From positions 62,001 through 126,000 of the forward strand of contig NZ_JBNCAN010000002.1 in assembly GCF_049808615.1 (NCBI RefSeq): a stretch of 64,000 bases of DNA, written 5' to 3'. This DNA comes from Modicisalibacter sp049808615 (GTDB taxonomy: Bacteria > Pseudomonadota > Gammaproteobacteria > Pseudomonadales > Halomonadaceae). Positions 34,234-43,593 of this stretch are shown here, piece after piece (positions within the stretch are counted from its first letter, which is position 1; every line of letters starts with the position of its first letter). A program made the position numbers and the translations under genes. The notes beneath the pieces are model-generated. The model worked only from the letters and a program-made list of their open reading frames with translations. It did not search any database and was not told the origin of the DNA.

Positions 34234-35175
34234 CTAGTGGAACATCGCGCTCACGGATTCTTCATTGCTGACACGGCGGATCGCCTCGGCGATCAAGCCT
34301 GCCACGCTTAGCTGGCGTATCTTGCCGCTGCGCCGTGCCTCTTCGGCAAGCGGGATGGTATCCCCGACGACGAGTTCGTCAAGTACCGAACCCAGAATAT
34401 TATCCACCGCCGGCCCCGACAGGATCGGGTGGGTGGCGTAGGCCACTACACGCTGAGCACCGTGGTCCTTGAGGGCTTCGGCGGCCTTGCAGAGCGTGCC
34501 GGCGGTATCGACCATGTCATCGACCACCACGCAGGTGCGACCCTCGATCTCGCCGATGATATGCATCACCTGAGCCTGGTTGGACTGCGGCCGGCGCTTG
34601 TCGATGATGGCCAGGTCGGCATTGAGTTGCTTGGCGATGGCTCGGGCACGCACCACGCCACCTACGTCCGGCGATACCACCACCAGATTGTCGTAGTTCT
34701 GGCGCTCGATATCGTCGAGCAGGATCGGCGAGCCGTAGACGTTATCCACCGGCACGTCGAAAAAGCCCTGGATCTGATCCGCATGCAGGTCCATGGTCAT
34801 GACCCGGTCGACCCCTGCCTTGACCATCATGTCGGCGACCACTTTGGCGGAAATGGGCACCCGCGCCGAACGCACGCGGCGATCCTGACGCGCATAGCCG
34901 AAATAGGGAACGACGGCGGTGATGCGAGTCGCGGAGGCGCGGCGCAGGGCATCCACCATCAGAATCAGTTCGAGCAGGTTATCGTTGGTCGGGGCGCAGG
35001 TGGACTGCAGGATGAACACATCCTTGCCGCGAACGTTCTCATTGATCTCGACTGCGATCTCGCCATCGCTGAACTGGCCGACCGTGGCATGACCCAGCCG
35101 ATTGTCGAGACATTCGGCCACCTTGCGAGCAAGTTCGGGATTGGCGTTCCCGGCGAAAACCATCAATTTAGACAC
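34234..35175 (-). CDS. prs: Ribose-phosphate pyrophosphokinase
   Basis: Makes PRPP from ribose 5-phosphate and ATP for nucleotide, His and Trp synthesis. The 313-residue protein has RQDRR near 97, the flexible catalytic region and the PRPP loop VVVDDMVDTAGTL near 216-228. The start codon is GTG at 35175, supported by AGGTGG upstream; E. coli prs also starts with GTG. It precedes rplY on the minus strand and follows tRNA-Gln. Confidence 0.96.
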   Translation of the reverse strand: MSKLMVFAGNANPELARKVAECLDNRLGHATVGQFSDGEIAVEINENVRGKDVFILQSTCAPTNDNLLELILMVDALRRASATRITAVVPYFGYARQDRRVRSARVPISAKVVADMMVKAGVDRVMTMDLHADQIQGFFDVPVDNVYGSPILLDDIERQNYDNLVVVSPDVGGVVRARAIAKQLNADLAIIDKRRPQSNQAQVMHIIGEIEGRTCVVVDDMVDTAGTLCKAAEALKDHGAQRVVAYATHPILSGPAVDNILGSVLDELVVGDTIPLAEEARRSGKIRQLSVAGLIAEAIRRVSNEESVSAMFH

Positions 35176-35265
35176 GCGCAGCCACCTTTGGAGTCTGAGA
35201 GCCTGTGGGGTACGACAGACCTCTAGGGAATCTCGATAGGAATGTTGGCAGTTTCATCAGAGAAC

Positions 35266-35340
35266 TGGCTGGGGTACCAGGATTCGAACCTGGGAATGCC
35301 GATACCAAAAACCGGTGCCTTACCACTTGGCTATACCCCA
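35266..35340 (-). tRNA. tRNA-Gln (anticodon TTG)
   Basis: Read on the minus strand, the 75-base gene starts TGGGGTA and ends TACCCCA-G-CCA with encoded CCA. The anticodon loop is TTTTGGT with anticodon TTG, and the T-arm contains GTTCGAATC. The U1-A72 start of the acceptor stem is the typical tRNA-Gln identity feature. The anticodon stem has one G-T pair. Confidence 0.95.
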
Positions 35341-35466
35341 GTACTATAAACTCTCTCGCCGTTGCCTCACAGCCGGCACGACCCCTACTGCATCGCTAGC
35401 CGTTGAATGCTCCGGACTGCTCTGCTCTCATTATCTTCAAAGCTCGGTTCTACAACAGGCCCAGAT

Positions 35467-36318
35467 CTACATGAGGCTCAGTGCCTGATGAAGAGGCGAG
35501 ACGTTGCATCCCCGAGCCTTGAAGGCATGCCAATCGTCACGCACTTGCTCCAGTAGTCTCTGAGCATCGCTTTCGTGTTGTAAGCTGCAGAATAGACAGG
35601 CGCCGGTGCCGGTCAATAACGGTGGTGCAAAGGCGGACAGCCATTCGAACGCCTCGTCAACTCTGGGATAAAGGCGCCGCACCGTCGCTTCGCAATCGTT
35701 GCGCCAGGCTTCGGGCCCCTCCTGCAGTGCGCGCGCCATACTAATGGGGGGGGTGTTTCGTGTCAATTGTGGGGCGCCGAACACCTGCGGTGTCGCGACC
35801 TCGATTCCTGGATGAAGCACCACGAACCAGGGGGTGTCCAGTTCGACCGGCGTCAGACGCTCACCGATACCTTCGGCCCAGGCGGCATGGCCGTATACGA
35901 ATACCGGCACATCGGCGCCCAGGCGCAACCCGAGCGCTGCAAGGCGATCAGGGCTCAGCCCGAGATTCCAGAGGTGATTCAGAGCAAGTAGGGTAGTGGC
36001 GGCATCGGAGCTGCCACCGCCCAGCCCGCCGCCCAGGGGTAAACGCTTGTCGAGATGGATATCGACCCCCAGGCGGCAGTCGATGTCTACTTGAAGCAGT
36101 CGAGCGGCGCGTACCACTAGATTGTCGTTTTGAGCCACCGTGTCGAGGGTCGATTCGAGATTGACGATCCCGTCATCGCGGCGTCTAAAACGCAGGGTGT
36201 CGCCATGATCGAGAAACTGGAAGAGCGTCTGTAGCTCATGATAGCCATCGCTGCGCCGCCCTGTGATATGCAGTAGACGATTGAGCTTGGCCGGCGCCGG
36301 CAGTATCAGTTCCTTCAT
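35467..36318 (-). CDS. ispE: 4-diphosphocytidyl-2-C-methyl-D-erythritol kinase
   Basis: GHMP kinase of the MEP isoprenoid pathway. The 283-residue protein has PAPAKLNRLLHITGRRSDGYH at the start, the ATP loop LGGGLGGGSSDAATTLLALN near 94-113, and GADVPVF near 133. ATG 36318 fits the family and overlaps the lolB stop by four bases. tRNA-Gln follows downstream. Confidence 0.95.
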   Translation of the reverse strand: MKELILPAPAKLNRLLHITGRRSDGYHELQTLFQFLDHGDTLRFRRRDDGIVNLESTLDTVAQNDNLVVRAARLLQVDIDCRLGVDIHLDKRLPLGGGLGGGSSDAATTLLALNHLWNLGLSPDRLAALGLRLGADVPVFVYGHAAWAEGIGERLTPVELDTPWFVVLHPGIEVATPQVFGAPQLTRNTPPISMARALQEGPEAWRNDCEATVRRLYPRVDEAFEWLSAFAPPLLTGTGACLFCSLQHESDAQRLLEQVRDDWHAFKARGCNVSPLHQALSLM

Positions 36319-36932
36319 GGTGCTGGATCGGCTGAACGCCACTGATTGACCACCAGGGTGGCGCGTAGATCATCGAAGGTCATCACCAGACGACGCGGCA
36401 GCCATAAGCCTCCGCGCAGTTCCGGTGCCCAGGTCCAGTCGCGATACTCGATGGTCCAGCCGGCCTGGCGTAGCTGCTCGGGAAAGCCGCTCTCGTCGGT
36501 TTGCATCTCATGCGCCACGATCGGGGCGGGCAAGCCGCGTACCCAGTTGTCGAGGGCGGAGATGGGCAATGACCAGCCAAGCTGTTCCTGCATCAGCTGT
36601 TCGGGAGTTTCCGCCGAGAAGCGTCCATCGCCGGTGGTTAGCGTCACGCCTTCCGGCGTTCCTTCGAGTACGCTACGACCCGTGCCGAAGGGGCCGCTTA
36701 TCAGCATGCGATAGTGGCGCGGTGCCTGATACCAATCCAGATTGGCGCTGGTGGTATCTTCATTGGTGCGCAACCCGACCTTGCCGGCCAGGCGCCAACG
36801 CTCAAGCGCCTCGAGCTCCTCGAGTTGAGCGGACCAGTCGCCGCGTTCCCGAGGGATATCGGGAGTCGGGGACTGAGCGGCACAACCCGCCAGCAATATC
36901 AAGCCAAGCAATGGCATCAGCAGTCGCATCAT
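36315..36932 (-). CDS. lolB: Outer-membrane lipoprotein receptor LolB
   Basis: Accepts lipoproteins from LolA and inserts them in the outer membrane. The 205-residue precursor has lipobox LLAGC with acylated Cys17, and shows WRLAGKVGLRT near 46-56, DWYQAPRHYRM near 66-76 and LPISALDNWVRG near 120-131. Two adjacent ATGs (36932, 36929) are equally possible. It complements the lolC/lolD genes at 19.7-21.7 kb. It overlaps ispE downstream and is preceded by the TPR lipoprotein gene. Confidence 0.94.
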   Translation of the reverse strand: MMRLLMPLLGLILLAGCAAQSPTPDIPRERGDWSAQLEELEALERWRLAGKVGLRTNEDTTSANLDWYQAPRHYRMLISGPFGTGRSVLEGTPEGVTLTTGDGRFSAETPEQLMQEQLGWSLPISALDNWVRGLPAPIVAHEMQTDESGFPEQLRQAGWTIEYRDWTWAPELRGGLWLPRRLVMTFDDLRATLVVNQWRSADPAP

Positions 36933-36967
36933 ATAAGCTCATCTCGACGGTGAAGAAGGGTATGCAT

Positions 36968-38680
36968 TCAAGGGGCGAGGGCAGGAATACGCTCGAGCAA
37001 TTCGTCTATTCTGGGTCGTTCATCGAAGCGCTCGAGCGCCTCGGCGATGACTCTCCGCGCTTCTTGCCGGCGTTCGAGCAGCCACAATACCTCGGCCAGG
37101 TGCGCGGCAATCTCCTGGTCCGGCTGTGCCGCATAAGCCTCCTGCAGATAGGGCAGCGCACGCTCGTTATCATTCAGTTTGTGATAGGCCCAGCCCAGGC
37201 TATCGAGAATCGCTGGGCTCTCGGGTTCCAGTTCATGGGCCCGCTGGATCAGTTCGAGGCCTTCCTGATGGCGCTCGGTAACGTCTACCAGTGTATAACC
37301 CAGGGCGTTCAAGGCCATGGCGTTGTCCGGTTCCCGGGCGAGGATGGACCGTAGATCGCGTTCCATGCCCTCCAGATCGCCTTTTTCATAGCGACGCATG
37401 GAGCGCAAGAAGCGCAACTGGCTGTCCTCGGGGGCACGCCTGATCTCGCGCTCGAGCAATTGAGTGGCGGCATCCGTCAGATTCTGCTCTTCCAGCAGAT
37501 CGATTTCGATAGTCACCAGTTCGCCGCGCATGTCCGGATGACGCAGGCGCTCGATGTTCAAAAAATCTCGGGCATCGAGCAGTCGCCCCGCTTCGATCAG
37601 CATTTGAGCGGCGCGTAGTCGAGCTTCGAGAAATCCATCACCCGGCGGCACCTGACGGTAGTAGAGCAGCGCGTTGTCGACTTCTTCCTGTTCGTCGGCA
37701 ATGGCTCCCAGCAGGATATAGGCCGCCGGCGGTGCCGGGTCGCTTTCGAGTAAGGGAAGCAGCAGGCGGCGTGCCGGTGCGTTATAGCCTTCCTCCATAT
37801 AGAGCTGTGCAAGCGCCAGGCGCAGCTGGGGCGCATCGGGATGACGCGCCAGCAGAGGATCGAGTCCGGCTTCGGCGGCATCGACATTGCCCAGGCGCAA
37901 CTGAGCCTGGGCGAGCATCAGGATGAAACGATTGTCGTCGGGCGCGGCTTCGAGCCCTCGCCGGGCGGCATCCCGGGCCGCTGCGACACGTCCTTGCTCC
38001 AGGGCGATCCGCCCACGCACCAGCCACACCGCCGGGAGTTCCGGTTGCGTTCGGGCAAGTTCGGCTAGACGCCGTTCAGCTTGCCGGGTATCGCCGACAG
38101 CCGCTTCGAGCAAGGCCGTGGCGACGATGGCATCGCTTTGTCGCGGGTGGTCATCAAGAAATCGATACAGCGTATCCAGCAAGGGAATAAGATCGACCTG
38201 CTCGTCGATGACGGTTTCCGCAAAGCTGATCAGATCTCCCTGATCGCCGCGTGCTGCCAAGGTCAGGCGTTGCTCCAGACTGGCTTGCCAGTCGCCGCGC
38301 TCCATGGCAAGCCCCGCCAGTAGGCGAGTCGGCGCCTCGTTGTCCGGCGCAAGTGCGTGCCAACGCTGCGTTGCCTGTAAAAGTAATGCCTGATCGTTGC
38401 TGTAGCGCGCGGCGAGGACGGCACGCTCGGCCAGTGCCGATGAACCATAGCGATCGGCACTCTCCAGGTAGCCTCTGGCGGCGCGGTCGAAATCATCGCG
38501 TTGTCCGGCCAGCTCGGCGGTGAGCAAGGTCGCCAGACCCTGTGCGTCGAGTCCTTTGCGAATCGGAGGAGCCGACGCCATGGGATCGTCTGCAGCGGTC
38601 AAAGAAGGACCGGAGGCCGTGCTCTGACAAGCCGTCAACAGGACAGTGAGCAAAGTGGTCGTAACCAAGCGTGGGCGCAT
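36968..38680 (-). CDS. Tetratricopeptide-repeat lipoprotein
   Basis: A 570-residue protein with a lipoprotein signal (LLTVLLTAC, Cys17) and many TPR-like helix pairs across most of its length. The clearest repeats are near NALGYTLVDVTERHQEGLELIQRA and SLGWAYHKLNDNERALPYLQEAY in the last third. ATG 38680 follows GAGGAAGG, which decides the start over ATG 38722. A homologue lies at this place between lolB and hemA in Pseudomonas as I recall (PA4667). It is a probable outer-membrane scaffold; partner and function are unknown. Confidence 0.9.
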   Translation of the reverse strand: MRPRLVTTTLLTVLLTACQSTASGPSLTAADDPMASAPPIRKGLDAQGLATLLTAELAGQRDDFDRAARGYLESADRYGSSALAERAVLAARYSNDQALLLQATQRWHALAPDNEAPTRLLAGLAMERGDWQASLEQRLTLAARGDQGDLISFAETVIDEQVDLIPLLDTLYRFLDDHPRQSDAIVATALLEAAVGDTRQAERRLAELARTQPELPAVWLVRGRIALEQGRVAAARDAARRGLEAAPDDNRFILMLAQAQLRLGNVDAAEAGLDPLLARHPDAPQLRLALAQLYMEEGYNAPARRLLLPLLESDPAPPAAYILLGAIADEQEEVDNALLYYRQVPPGDGFLEARLRAAQMLIEAGRLLDARDFLNIERLRHPDMRGELVTIEIDLLEEQNLTDAATQLLEREIRRAPEDSQLRFLRSMRRYEKGDLEGMERDLRSILAREPDNAMALNALGYTLVDVTERHQEGLELIQRAHELEPESPAILDSLGWAYHKLNDNERALPYLQEAYAAQPDQEIAAHLAEVLWLLERRQEARRVIAEALERFDERPRIDELLERIPALAP

Positions 38681-38913
38681 GCCTTCCTCGTTCGCTAAAG
38701 AAATCACTGGAATGCCCTGCAATTCCAGAGTGCATCATCGGCCACCAGGGCCGGCAAGGGACTGCCGCTCAGCATACCGACTTGATCAGCCCGGGCAAAG
38801 CGAAGCGCAACGTATCCTGCCCTGGCGAAGTGGGTGTGATAAACTACTGCGCCAAATATCTTTTCCATTTCAATTTCCGTGCGATCCATGATCTCGATGC
38901 TAGTGACGCTGCA

Positions 38914-40200
38914 ATGACGCTTCTTGCGCTGGGAATCAATCATAATACCGCGACTGTCGAGGTACGCGAGCAGGTGGCGTTCGCGCCGAGCCAGCTGGAA
39001 ATGGCCCTGAACGAACTCAAATGCTTGCCTCAAGTGCACGAGGCCGCCGTATTGTCGACCTGCAACCGGACCGAGCTGTACTGTGTCACCGGCGAGCAGG
39101 GTGAACAGACGATCCTCGATTGGTTGAGCCGTTTTCATGGTCTGACGCTAAATCAGCTGACCCAGTGTGCCTATCATTATCTCGACGAGGCAGCGGCCAG
39201 ACATCTCATGCGCGTGGCGTCGGGGCTCGACTCGATGGTGCTCGGCGAGCCGCAGATACTGGGACAGCTCAAGACGGCCTATCAGCAGGCGCATGACCTC
39301 CAGGGCCTCGGGGGCGAACTCGAGCGCCTGTTCCAGCATGTTTTCGCCGTGGCCAAGCAGGTGCGTACCGAGACCGGTATCGGTGAAAATCCGGTCTCGG
39401 TCGCCTACGCCGCGGTTAGCCTGGCGAATCGTATCTTCGACGATCTATCGCGTTCGCGGGCGCTGCTGATAGGCGCTGGCGAGACCATCCAACTGGTGGC
39501 GCGACATCTCAAGGAGGCGGGTATCCGAGAAATGATCGTCGCCAACCGCACTCGGGAGCGGGCCTCGACGCTGGCTCAAGAAATTGACGGCGAGGCCATT
39601 TCTCTGAGCGAGATCCCGGATGTGCTGCCGCGTGCCGATATCGTGATCACCTCGACGGCCGCGCCACTGCCGATCCTGGGCAAGGGCATGGTCGAGCGCG
39701 CTCTGAAACTGCGCCGCCATCGTCCCGTTTTCATGGTCGATATCGCCGTGCCGCGAGATATCGAACCTCAGGTCGGCGAGCTCGGCGATGTCTTTTTATA
39801 CACCGTCGACGACCTGCAGGAAGTGATCGAGGAAAACCGTCGCCATCGGCAGGTAGCGGCGGATCAGGCCGAGGAATTGATCGCGCTTGGGGTCGATCAC
39901 TGGTTGCACGAACGTCGTGTGCGCGGGGCGGGAGAGCTGATCCGCCGTTATCGCGAGCAGAGCGAGGCGCTACGGGTGAGCGCCGAATCCCAGGCGCTAG
40001 CGCAATTGGCTCGGGGCCAGAATCCCGAGAAGGTCATCCGTCGCCTGACCCAGCAACTCACCAACAAGTTACTGCACGGCCCGACGTTGCGCATGCGGGA
40101 AGCCTCCGGTGCGGAACGTCATGATCTCATTCAAGCCGCGGAGCAACTGCTGCTCGACTCGGCAGACTCCTCCCGGGATTCACAACAGGACCCTTCATGA
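38914..40200 (+). CDS. hemA: Glutamyl-tRNA reductase
   Basis: First committed step of tetrapyrrole synthesis from Glu-tRNA(Glu). The 428-residue protein has the catalytic Cys50 in STCNRTELYC, the GLDSMVLGEPQILGQ block near 108-122, an NADPH domain with GAGETIQLVARHL near 189, and a dimerization tail. ATG 38914 fits the family start MTLLALGIN; no Shine-Dalgarno is visible. The frame stays open about 80 codons upstream, but that part overlaps the TPR gene and lacks homology. Confidence 0.95.
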   Translation: MTLLALGINHNTATVEVREQVAFAPSQLEMALNELKCLPQVHEAAVLSTCNRTELYCVTGEQGEQTILDWLSRFHGLTLNQLTQCAYHYLDEAAARHLMRVASGLDSMVLGEPQILGQLKTAYQQAHDLQGLGGELERLFQHVFAVAKQVRTETGIGENPVSVAYAAVSLANRIFDDLSRSRALLIGAGETIQLVARHLKEAGIREMIVANRTRERASTLAQEIDGEAISLSEIPDVLPRADIVITSTAAPLPILGKGMVERALKLRRHRPVFMVDIAVPRDIEPQVGELGDVFLYTVDDLQEVIEENRRHRQVAADQAEELIALGVDHWLHERRVRGAGELIRRYREQSEALRVSAESQALAQLARGQNPEKVIRRLTQQLTNKLLHGPTLRMREASGAERHDLIQAAEQLLLDSADSSRDSQQDPS

Positions 40201-41282
40201 AAGCGTCACTGCGTCAACGTCTGGAAAGTCTTCAGGAACGCTTCGAGGAACTGGCGGCGCTGCTCGCCGATCCCGACGTGATCGCTGAGCAGACGCGGTT
40301 TCGCGACTATTCGAGAGAGTACGCCGAACTCGAGGAGCTCACTGCTGCCTGGCGTGAGTACCGCCAGGTCGAACAGGATGTCGAGGATGCTGCTCAGTTG
40401 AGTACCGACGGCGATGCGGACCTGCGGGAGCTGGCACAAGAGGAACTTCAAGAAGGGCGCGCTCGTCTCGAAGACCTGGAAGAACGCCTCAAGAAACTGC
40501 TGGTGCCCAAGGACCCGGACGATCACCGTAACGTTTTTCTCGAGGTGCGCGCCGGCACCGGAGGCGACGAAGCCTCGCTGTTCGCCGGCGACCTGTTTCG
40601 CATGTATTCGCGCTATGCCGAAAAGCTGGGCTGGAAGATCGAGGTGGTGAGTGCCAGCCATGGCGACCAGGGGGGCTATAAGGAGATCATCGCCCGGGTG
40701 CGGGGCGAGGGCGTCTATGCCCGGCTCAAGTTCGAATCCGGGGCGCATCGGGTACAGCGCGTCCCGGCCACCGAGTCCCAGGGACGCATCCACACCTCGG
40801 CCTGTACCGTGGCGATCATGCCGGAAGCCGATGAAGTAGGGGATGTCGACATCGACCCCAACGAGCTGCGGGTGGATACCTTTCGTTCCAGTGGCGCCGG
40901 TGGTCAGCACGTCAATACCACTGATTCGGCCATTCGCATTACCCATCTGCCCAGCGGGGTGGTGGTGGAGTGCCAGGAAGAGCGCAGCCAGCACAAGAAC
41001 CGAGCCAAGGCGATGTCGCTACTGGCCGCGCGTCTGAAGCAAAGCGCCGTGGCCAATCAGCGCCAGCAACAGGCCGACACCCGCCGTTCCCTGGTCGGCT
41101 CCGGGGATCGCAGCGAACGTATTCGTACCTACAATTTTCCCCAGGGACGGCTGACGGATCACCGCATCAACCTGACCCTGTACAAACTCGGCGAGGTGAT
41201 GGCCGGCGAGCTGGATGAGGTCATCGAGCCGTTGATCAACGAGTACCAGGCCGAACGCCTCTCTGCGCTGCAGGACGCCTGA
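40197..41282 (+). CDS. prfA: Peptide chain release factor 1
   Basis: Ends translation at UAA and UAG. The 361-residue protein has the release-factor coiled region and the GGQ motif in SSGAGGQHVNTTDSA near residue 236, which PrmC methylates. The stop-recognition region carries PATESQGRIHTS near 187-199, with the PxT element as PAT. The start overlaps the hemA stop and its stop overlaps prmC, giving a tight hemA-prfA-prmC unit. Confidence 0.97.
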   Translation: MKASLRQRLESLQERFEELAALLADPDVIAEQTRFRDYSREYAELEELTAAWREYRQVEQDVEDAAQLSTDGDADLRELAQEELQEGRARLEDLEERLKKLLVPKDPDDHRNVFLEVRAGTGGDEASLFAGDLFRMYSRYAEKLGWKIEVVSASHGDQGGYKEIIARVRGEGVYARLKFESGAHRVQRVPATESQGRIHTSACTVAIMPEADEVGDVDIDPNELRVDTFRSSGAGGQHVNTTDSAIRITHLPSGVVVECQEERSQHKNRAKAMSLLAARLKQSAVANQRQQQADTRRSLVGSGDRSERIRTYNFPQGRLTDHRINLTLYKLGEVMAGELDEVIEPLINEYQAERLSALQDA

Positions 41283-42133
41283 TGACTATCGAGCAGCTAA
41301 TGATTCAAGCGGGTACGCGCTTGAGTGCCGCGGGATCAACCACACCACGGCTGGATGCCGAGGTGCTGTTGGGACATGTGCTGAAGCGCGATCGTACCTG
41401 GCTCTATACCTGGAGTGATCGGGACGTTACCGATGCAGAACGGTCGCATTTCGATACGCTTGTGGCGGCACGAAACCATGGCGAGCCGATTGCCTATCTG
41501 GTCGGTGAGCGGGAGTTCTGGGGGCTGCGGCTGCAGACCCGGGCGTCTACCTTGATTCCACGACAGGATACCGAATGTCTGGTCGAGGCGGCCTTGGCCA
41601 AGGCCACGGCGCTGGACGGGCGGGCGCTGGATCTCGGCACCGGGAGCGGCGCCATTGCCTTGGCCTTTGCCAGCGAACGCCCTGGCTGGCAGGTAACGGG
41701 GGTCGATCGAATCGCCGACGCGCTTTCCCTGGCGCAAGGCAACGCTGAACGCCTGGGTATCGCCAGCGTCGAGTTTCTAGAGAGCGATTGGTTCTCGGCG
41801 CTGGCGGACCGGCGATTCGAGCTGATCCTGGCCAATCCGCCTTATCTTGCTGACGACGATCCTCACCTGGGGCAAGGCGATGTACGCTTCGAGCCGCGTT
41901 CGGCGCTGGTGGCCAACGACAAGGGACTTGCGGATCTTCGGCACCTGATCGTCGCGACGCGCGCACATCTTGAAGCACAGGGATGGCTGTTGCTCGAGCA
42001 TGGCTGGACCCAGGGACAGGCCGTTGCCGAGGCGTTGCGCCAAGCGGGCTATGCCGACGTCATGACGCTCGCCGATCTGGCGGGCCAGCCACGGGTATCC
42101 TTGGGCCGCATGCCGGCATGCTTGTCGTCATGA
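41282..42133 (+). CDS. prmC: Release factor glutamine methyltransferase
   Basis: Methylates the GGQ glutamine of release factors using SAM. The 283-residue protein has an N-terminal helical domain, the SAM motif DLGTGSGAIALA near 117-128, and the catalytic NPPY at 185-188. RXDTE (PRQDTECLVEA) near 95 is also family-typical. It overlaps its substrate gene prfA by one base. Confidence 0.96.
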   Translation: MTIEQLMIQAGTRLSAAGSTTPRLDAEVLLGHVLKRDRTWLYTWSDRDVTDAERSHFDTLVAARNHGEPIAYLVGEREFWGLRLQTRASTLIPRQDTECLVEAALAKATALDGRALDLGTGSGAIALAFASERPGWQVTGVDRIADALSLAQGNAERLGIASVEFLESDWFSALADRRFELILANPPYLADDDPHLGQGDVRFEPRSALVANDKGLADLRHLIVATRAHLEAQGWLLLEHGWTQGQAVAEALRQAGYADVMTLADLAGQPRVSLGRMPACLSS

Positions 42134-42257
42134 ATAGAGCGTGGAATATCCCAGGCTAGAGCCCCGGTGATCGACTGTGATAGTTATAATTGCAACTACT
42201 CGAAATGCGACAGGCAGACGATCACACTGCTGACACTCGACTGGGGACGTCATTACG

Positions 42258-42755
42258 ATGAAAAACAAGGCGCGATCATTGGATCGCATCGATCTCAAGA
42301 TCCTTGGTGTCTTGCAGGAGAACGCCCGCATCTCCTATGTCGATCTCGCTTCCCGGGTGGGGCTTTCGACGACCCCTTGCCTTGAGCGCGTCAAGCGTCT
42401 CGAGCGCACCGGCATCATTCGTGGATACAAGGCCTTGCTCGATCCGACGGCACTCAAGGCCAACCTGCTGGTGTTCGTCGAGATCAGCCTTGAAACTCAA
42501 TCGCCGGCTGTATTCGACGAGTTCCGCCGCGCGATCGCTACATTGCCTCAGATCCAGGAGTGTCATCTCGTGTCCGGCCAGTTCGACTACATTCTCAAGT
42601 GTCGAATTCCCGAAATGTCCGCCTATCGTCAATTGCTCGGCGAAGTCGTGCTGACCCTGCCCGGGGTCAAGGAGTCGAAGAGCTATGTGGTCATGGAAGA
42701 GGTCAAGGAAGAGTTCGCGTTGCCGATTCCAGAATTCGATCAGCGCGCGCAATGA
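42258..42755 (+). CDS. Lrp/AsnC family transcriptional regulator
   Basis: A 165-residue leucine-responsive-type regulator. The N-terminal helix-turn-helix (LDRIDLKILGVLQENARISYVDLASRVGLSTTPCLERVKRLE, split here only for reference to about residues 7-48) is followed by the AsnC ligand domain with GQFDYILKCRIP near 113-124. It is close to canonical Lrp in length. It sits alone behind a 124-bp leader between prmC and the MoeB-like gene; no target can be deduced. Confidence 0.93.
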   Translation: MKNKARSLDRIDLKILGVLQENARISYVDLASRVGLSTTPCLERVKRLERTGIIRGYKALLDPTALKANLLVFVEISLETQSPAVFDEFRRAIATLPQIQECHLVSGQFDYILKCRIPEMSAYRQLLGEVVLTLPGVKESKSYVVMEEVKEEFALPIPEFDQRAQ

Positions 42756-42824
42756 TGCCGCGAGGAAAGCACGCGCCTCGTATAGCACTATTGCCAGAGT
42801 CGCCATTGAGCATCAAGGTGAGCC

Positions 42825-43586
42825 ATGAATGATCAAGCGCTATTGCGTTACAGCCGGCAAATCATGCTGCCGCAGGTCGATATTGCCGGCCAGGAACGGA
42901 TGCTTGCCGGACATGCCGTGATTGTCGGTGCCGGTGGGTTGGGCTCGCCAGTGGCGCTCTATCTCGCGGCAGCGGGGGTGGGGCGTCTGACCCTGATCGA
43001 CGATGATGTGGTAGAGCTTTCCAATCTACAGCGCCAGATCGCTCATGGTGAAGCGGATCTTGGCCGGCTGAAGGTCGATTCCGCAGCGGCGGCGGTCCAG
43101 GCGCTCAACTCTGATTGTCGAATCGAAGTCGTTCCCCATCATCTGCAAGGGACCGCCCTGGCAGAGGTGGTGGCGGAGGCGGATGTGGTGCTCGATTGCA
43201 CCGATCGCTTCTCCAGTCGATATGCCATCAATCGTGCCTGTCTGCAGATGCGTAAGCCCGTGGTCTCGGGCGCTGCCATTCGTTTTTCCGGTCAACTGGC
43301 GGTTTTCGACCTGCGGAACAGGGAAAGCCCCTGCTATGCCTGTCTCTATCCTGCAGGAAAGGAGGATGAATACACCGATCAGGAACTGCGCTGCGCCGAG
43401 AATGGCGTCATCTCGCCACTGGTCGGCATGATTGGTACCTTTCAGGCACTCGAGGCGATGAAGTTGCTGAGCGGTGCCGGTACGCCCCACCAAGGCCTCT
43501 CCACCTTCGATGGCTTGAGCGGGGAGTGGCGACGTTTCAATGTGCAGCGAGATCCCGAGTGCAGCGTCTGCAGTGCATCAGGTTGA
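42825..43586 (+). CDS. moeB: MoeB/ThiF/HesA-family E1-like adenylyltransferase
   Basis: Adenylates the C-terminal Gly of a small sulfur carrier (MoaD for molybdopterin, or ThiS for thiamine). The 253-residue protein has RYSRQIMLPQVDIAGQERM, the nucleotide motif IVGAGGLGSPVALYLAAAG (about 34-52), DDVVELSNLQRQ near 64, and zinc cysteine pairs CYAC near 169 and CSVC near 248. The gene is at the Pseudomonas moeB place downstream of prmC, with the Lrp gene intervening. AAGGTGAG lies upstream. ThiF function cannot be excluded by sequence alone. Confidence 0.85.
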   Translation: MNDQALLRYSRQIMLPQVDIAGQERMLAGHAVIVGAGGLGSPVALYLAAAGVGRLTLIDDDVVELSNLQRQIAHGEADLGRLKVDSAAAAVQALNSDCRIEVVPHHLQGTALAEVVAEADVVLDCTDRFSSRYAINRACLQMRKPVVSGAAIRFSGQLAVFDLRNRESPCYACLYPAGKEDEYTDQELRCAENGVISPLVGMIGTFQALEAMKLLSGAGTPHQGLSTFDGLSGEWRRFNVQRDPECSVCSASG

Positions 43587-43593
43587 ACGGTAG

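Noticed and set aside
31196..35340. tRNA genes as attachment sites of an integrated element
   Set aside because: Both tRNAs are intact, and I see no integrase, no direct repeat of their 3' ends and only conserved housekeeping genes around them.
38671..38913. N-terminal extension of hemA by about 80 residues
   Set aside because: Family alignment starts at MTLLALGIN (38914); the upstream part overlaps the divergent TPR gene start and resembles no GluTR.
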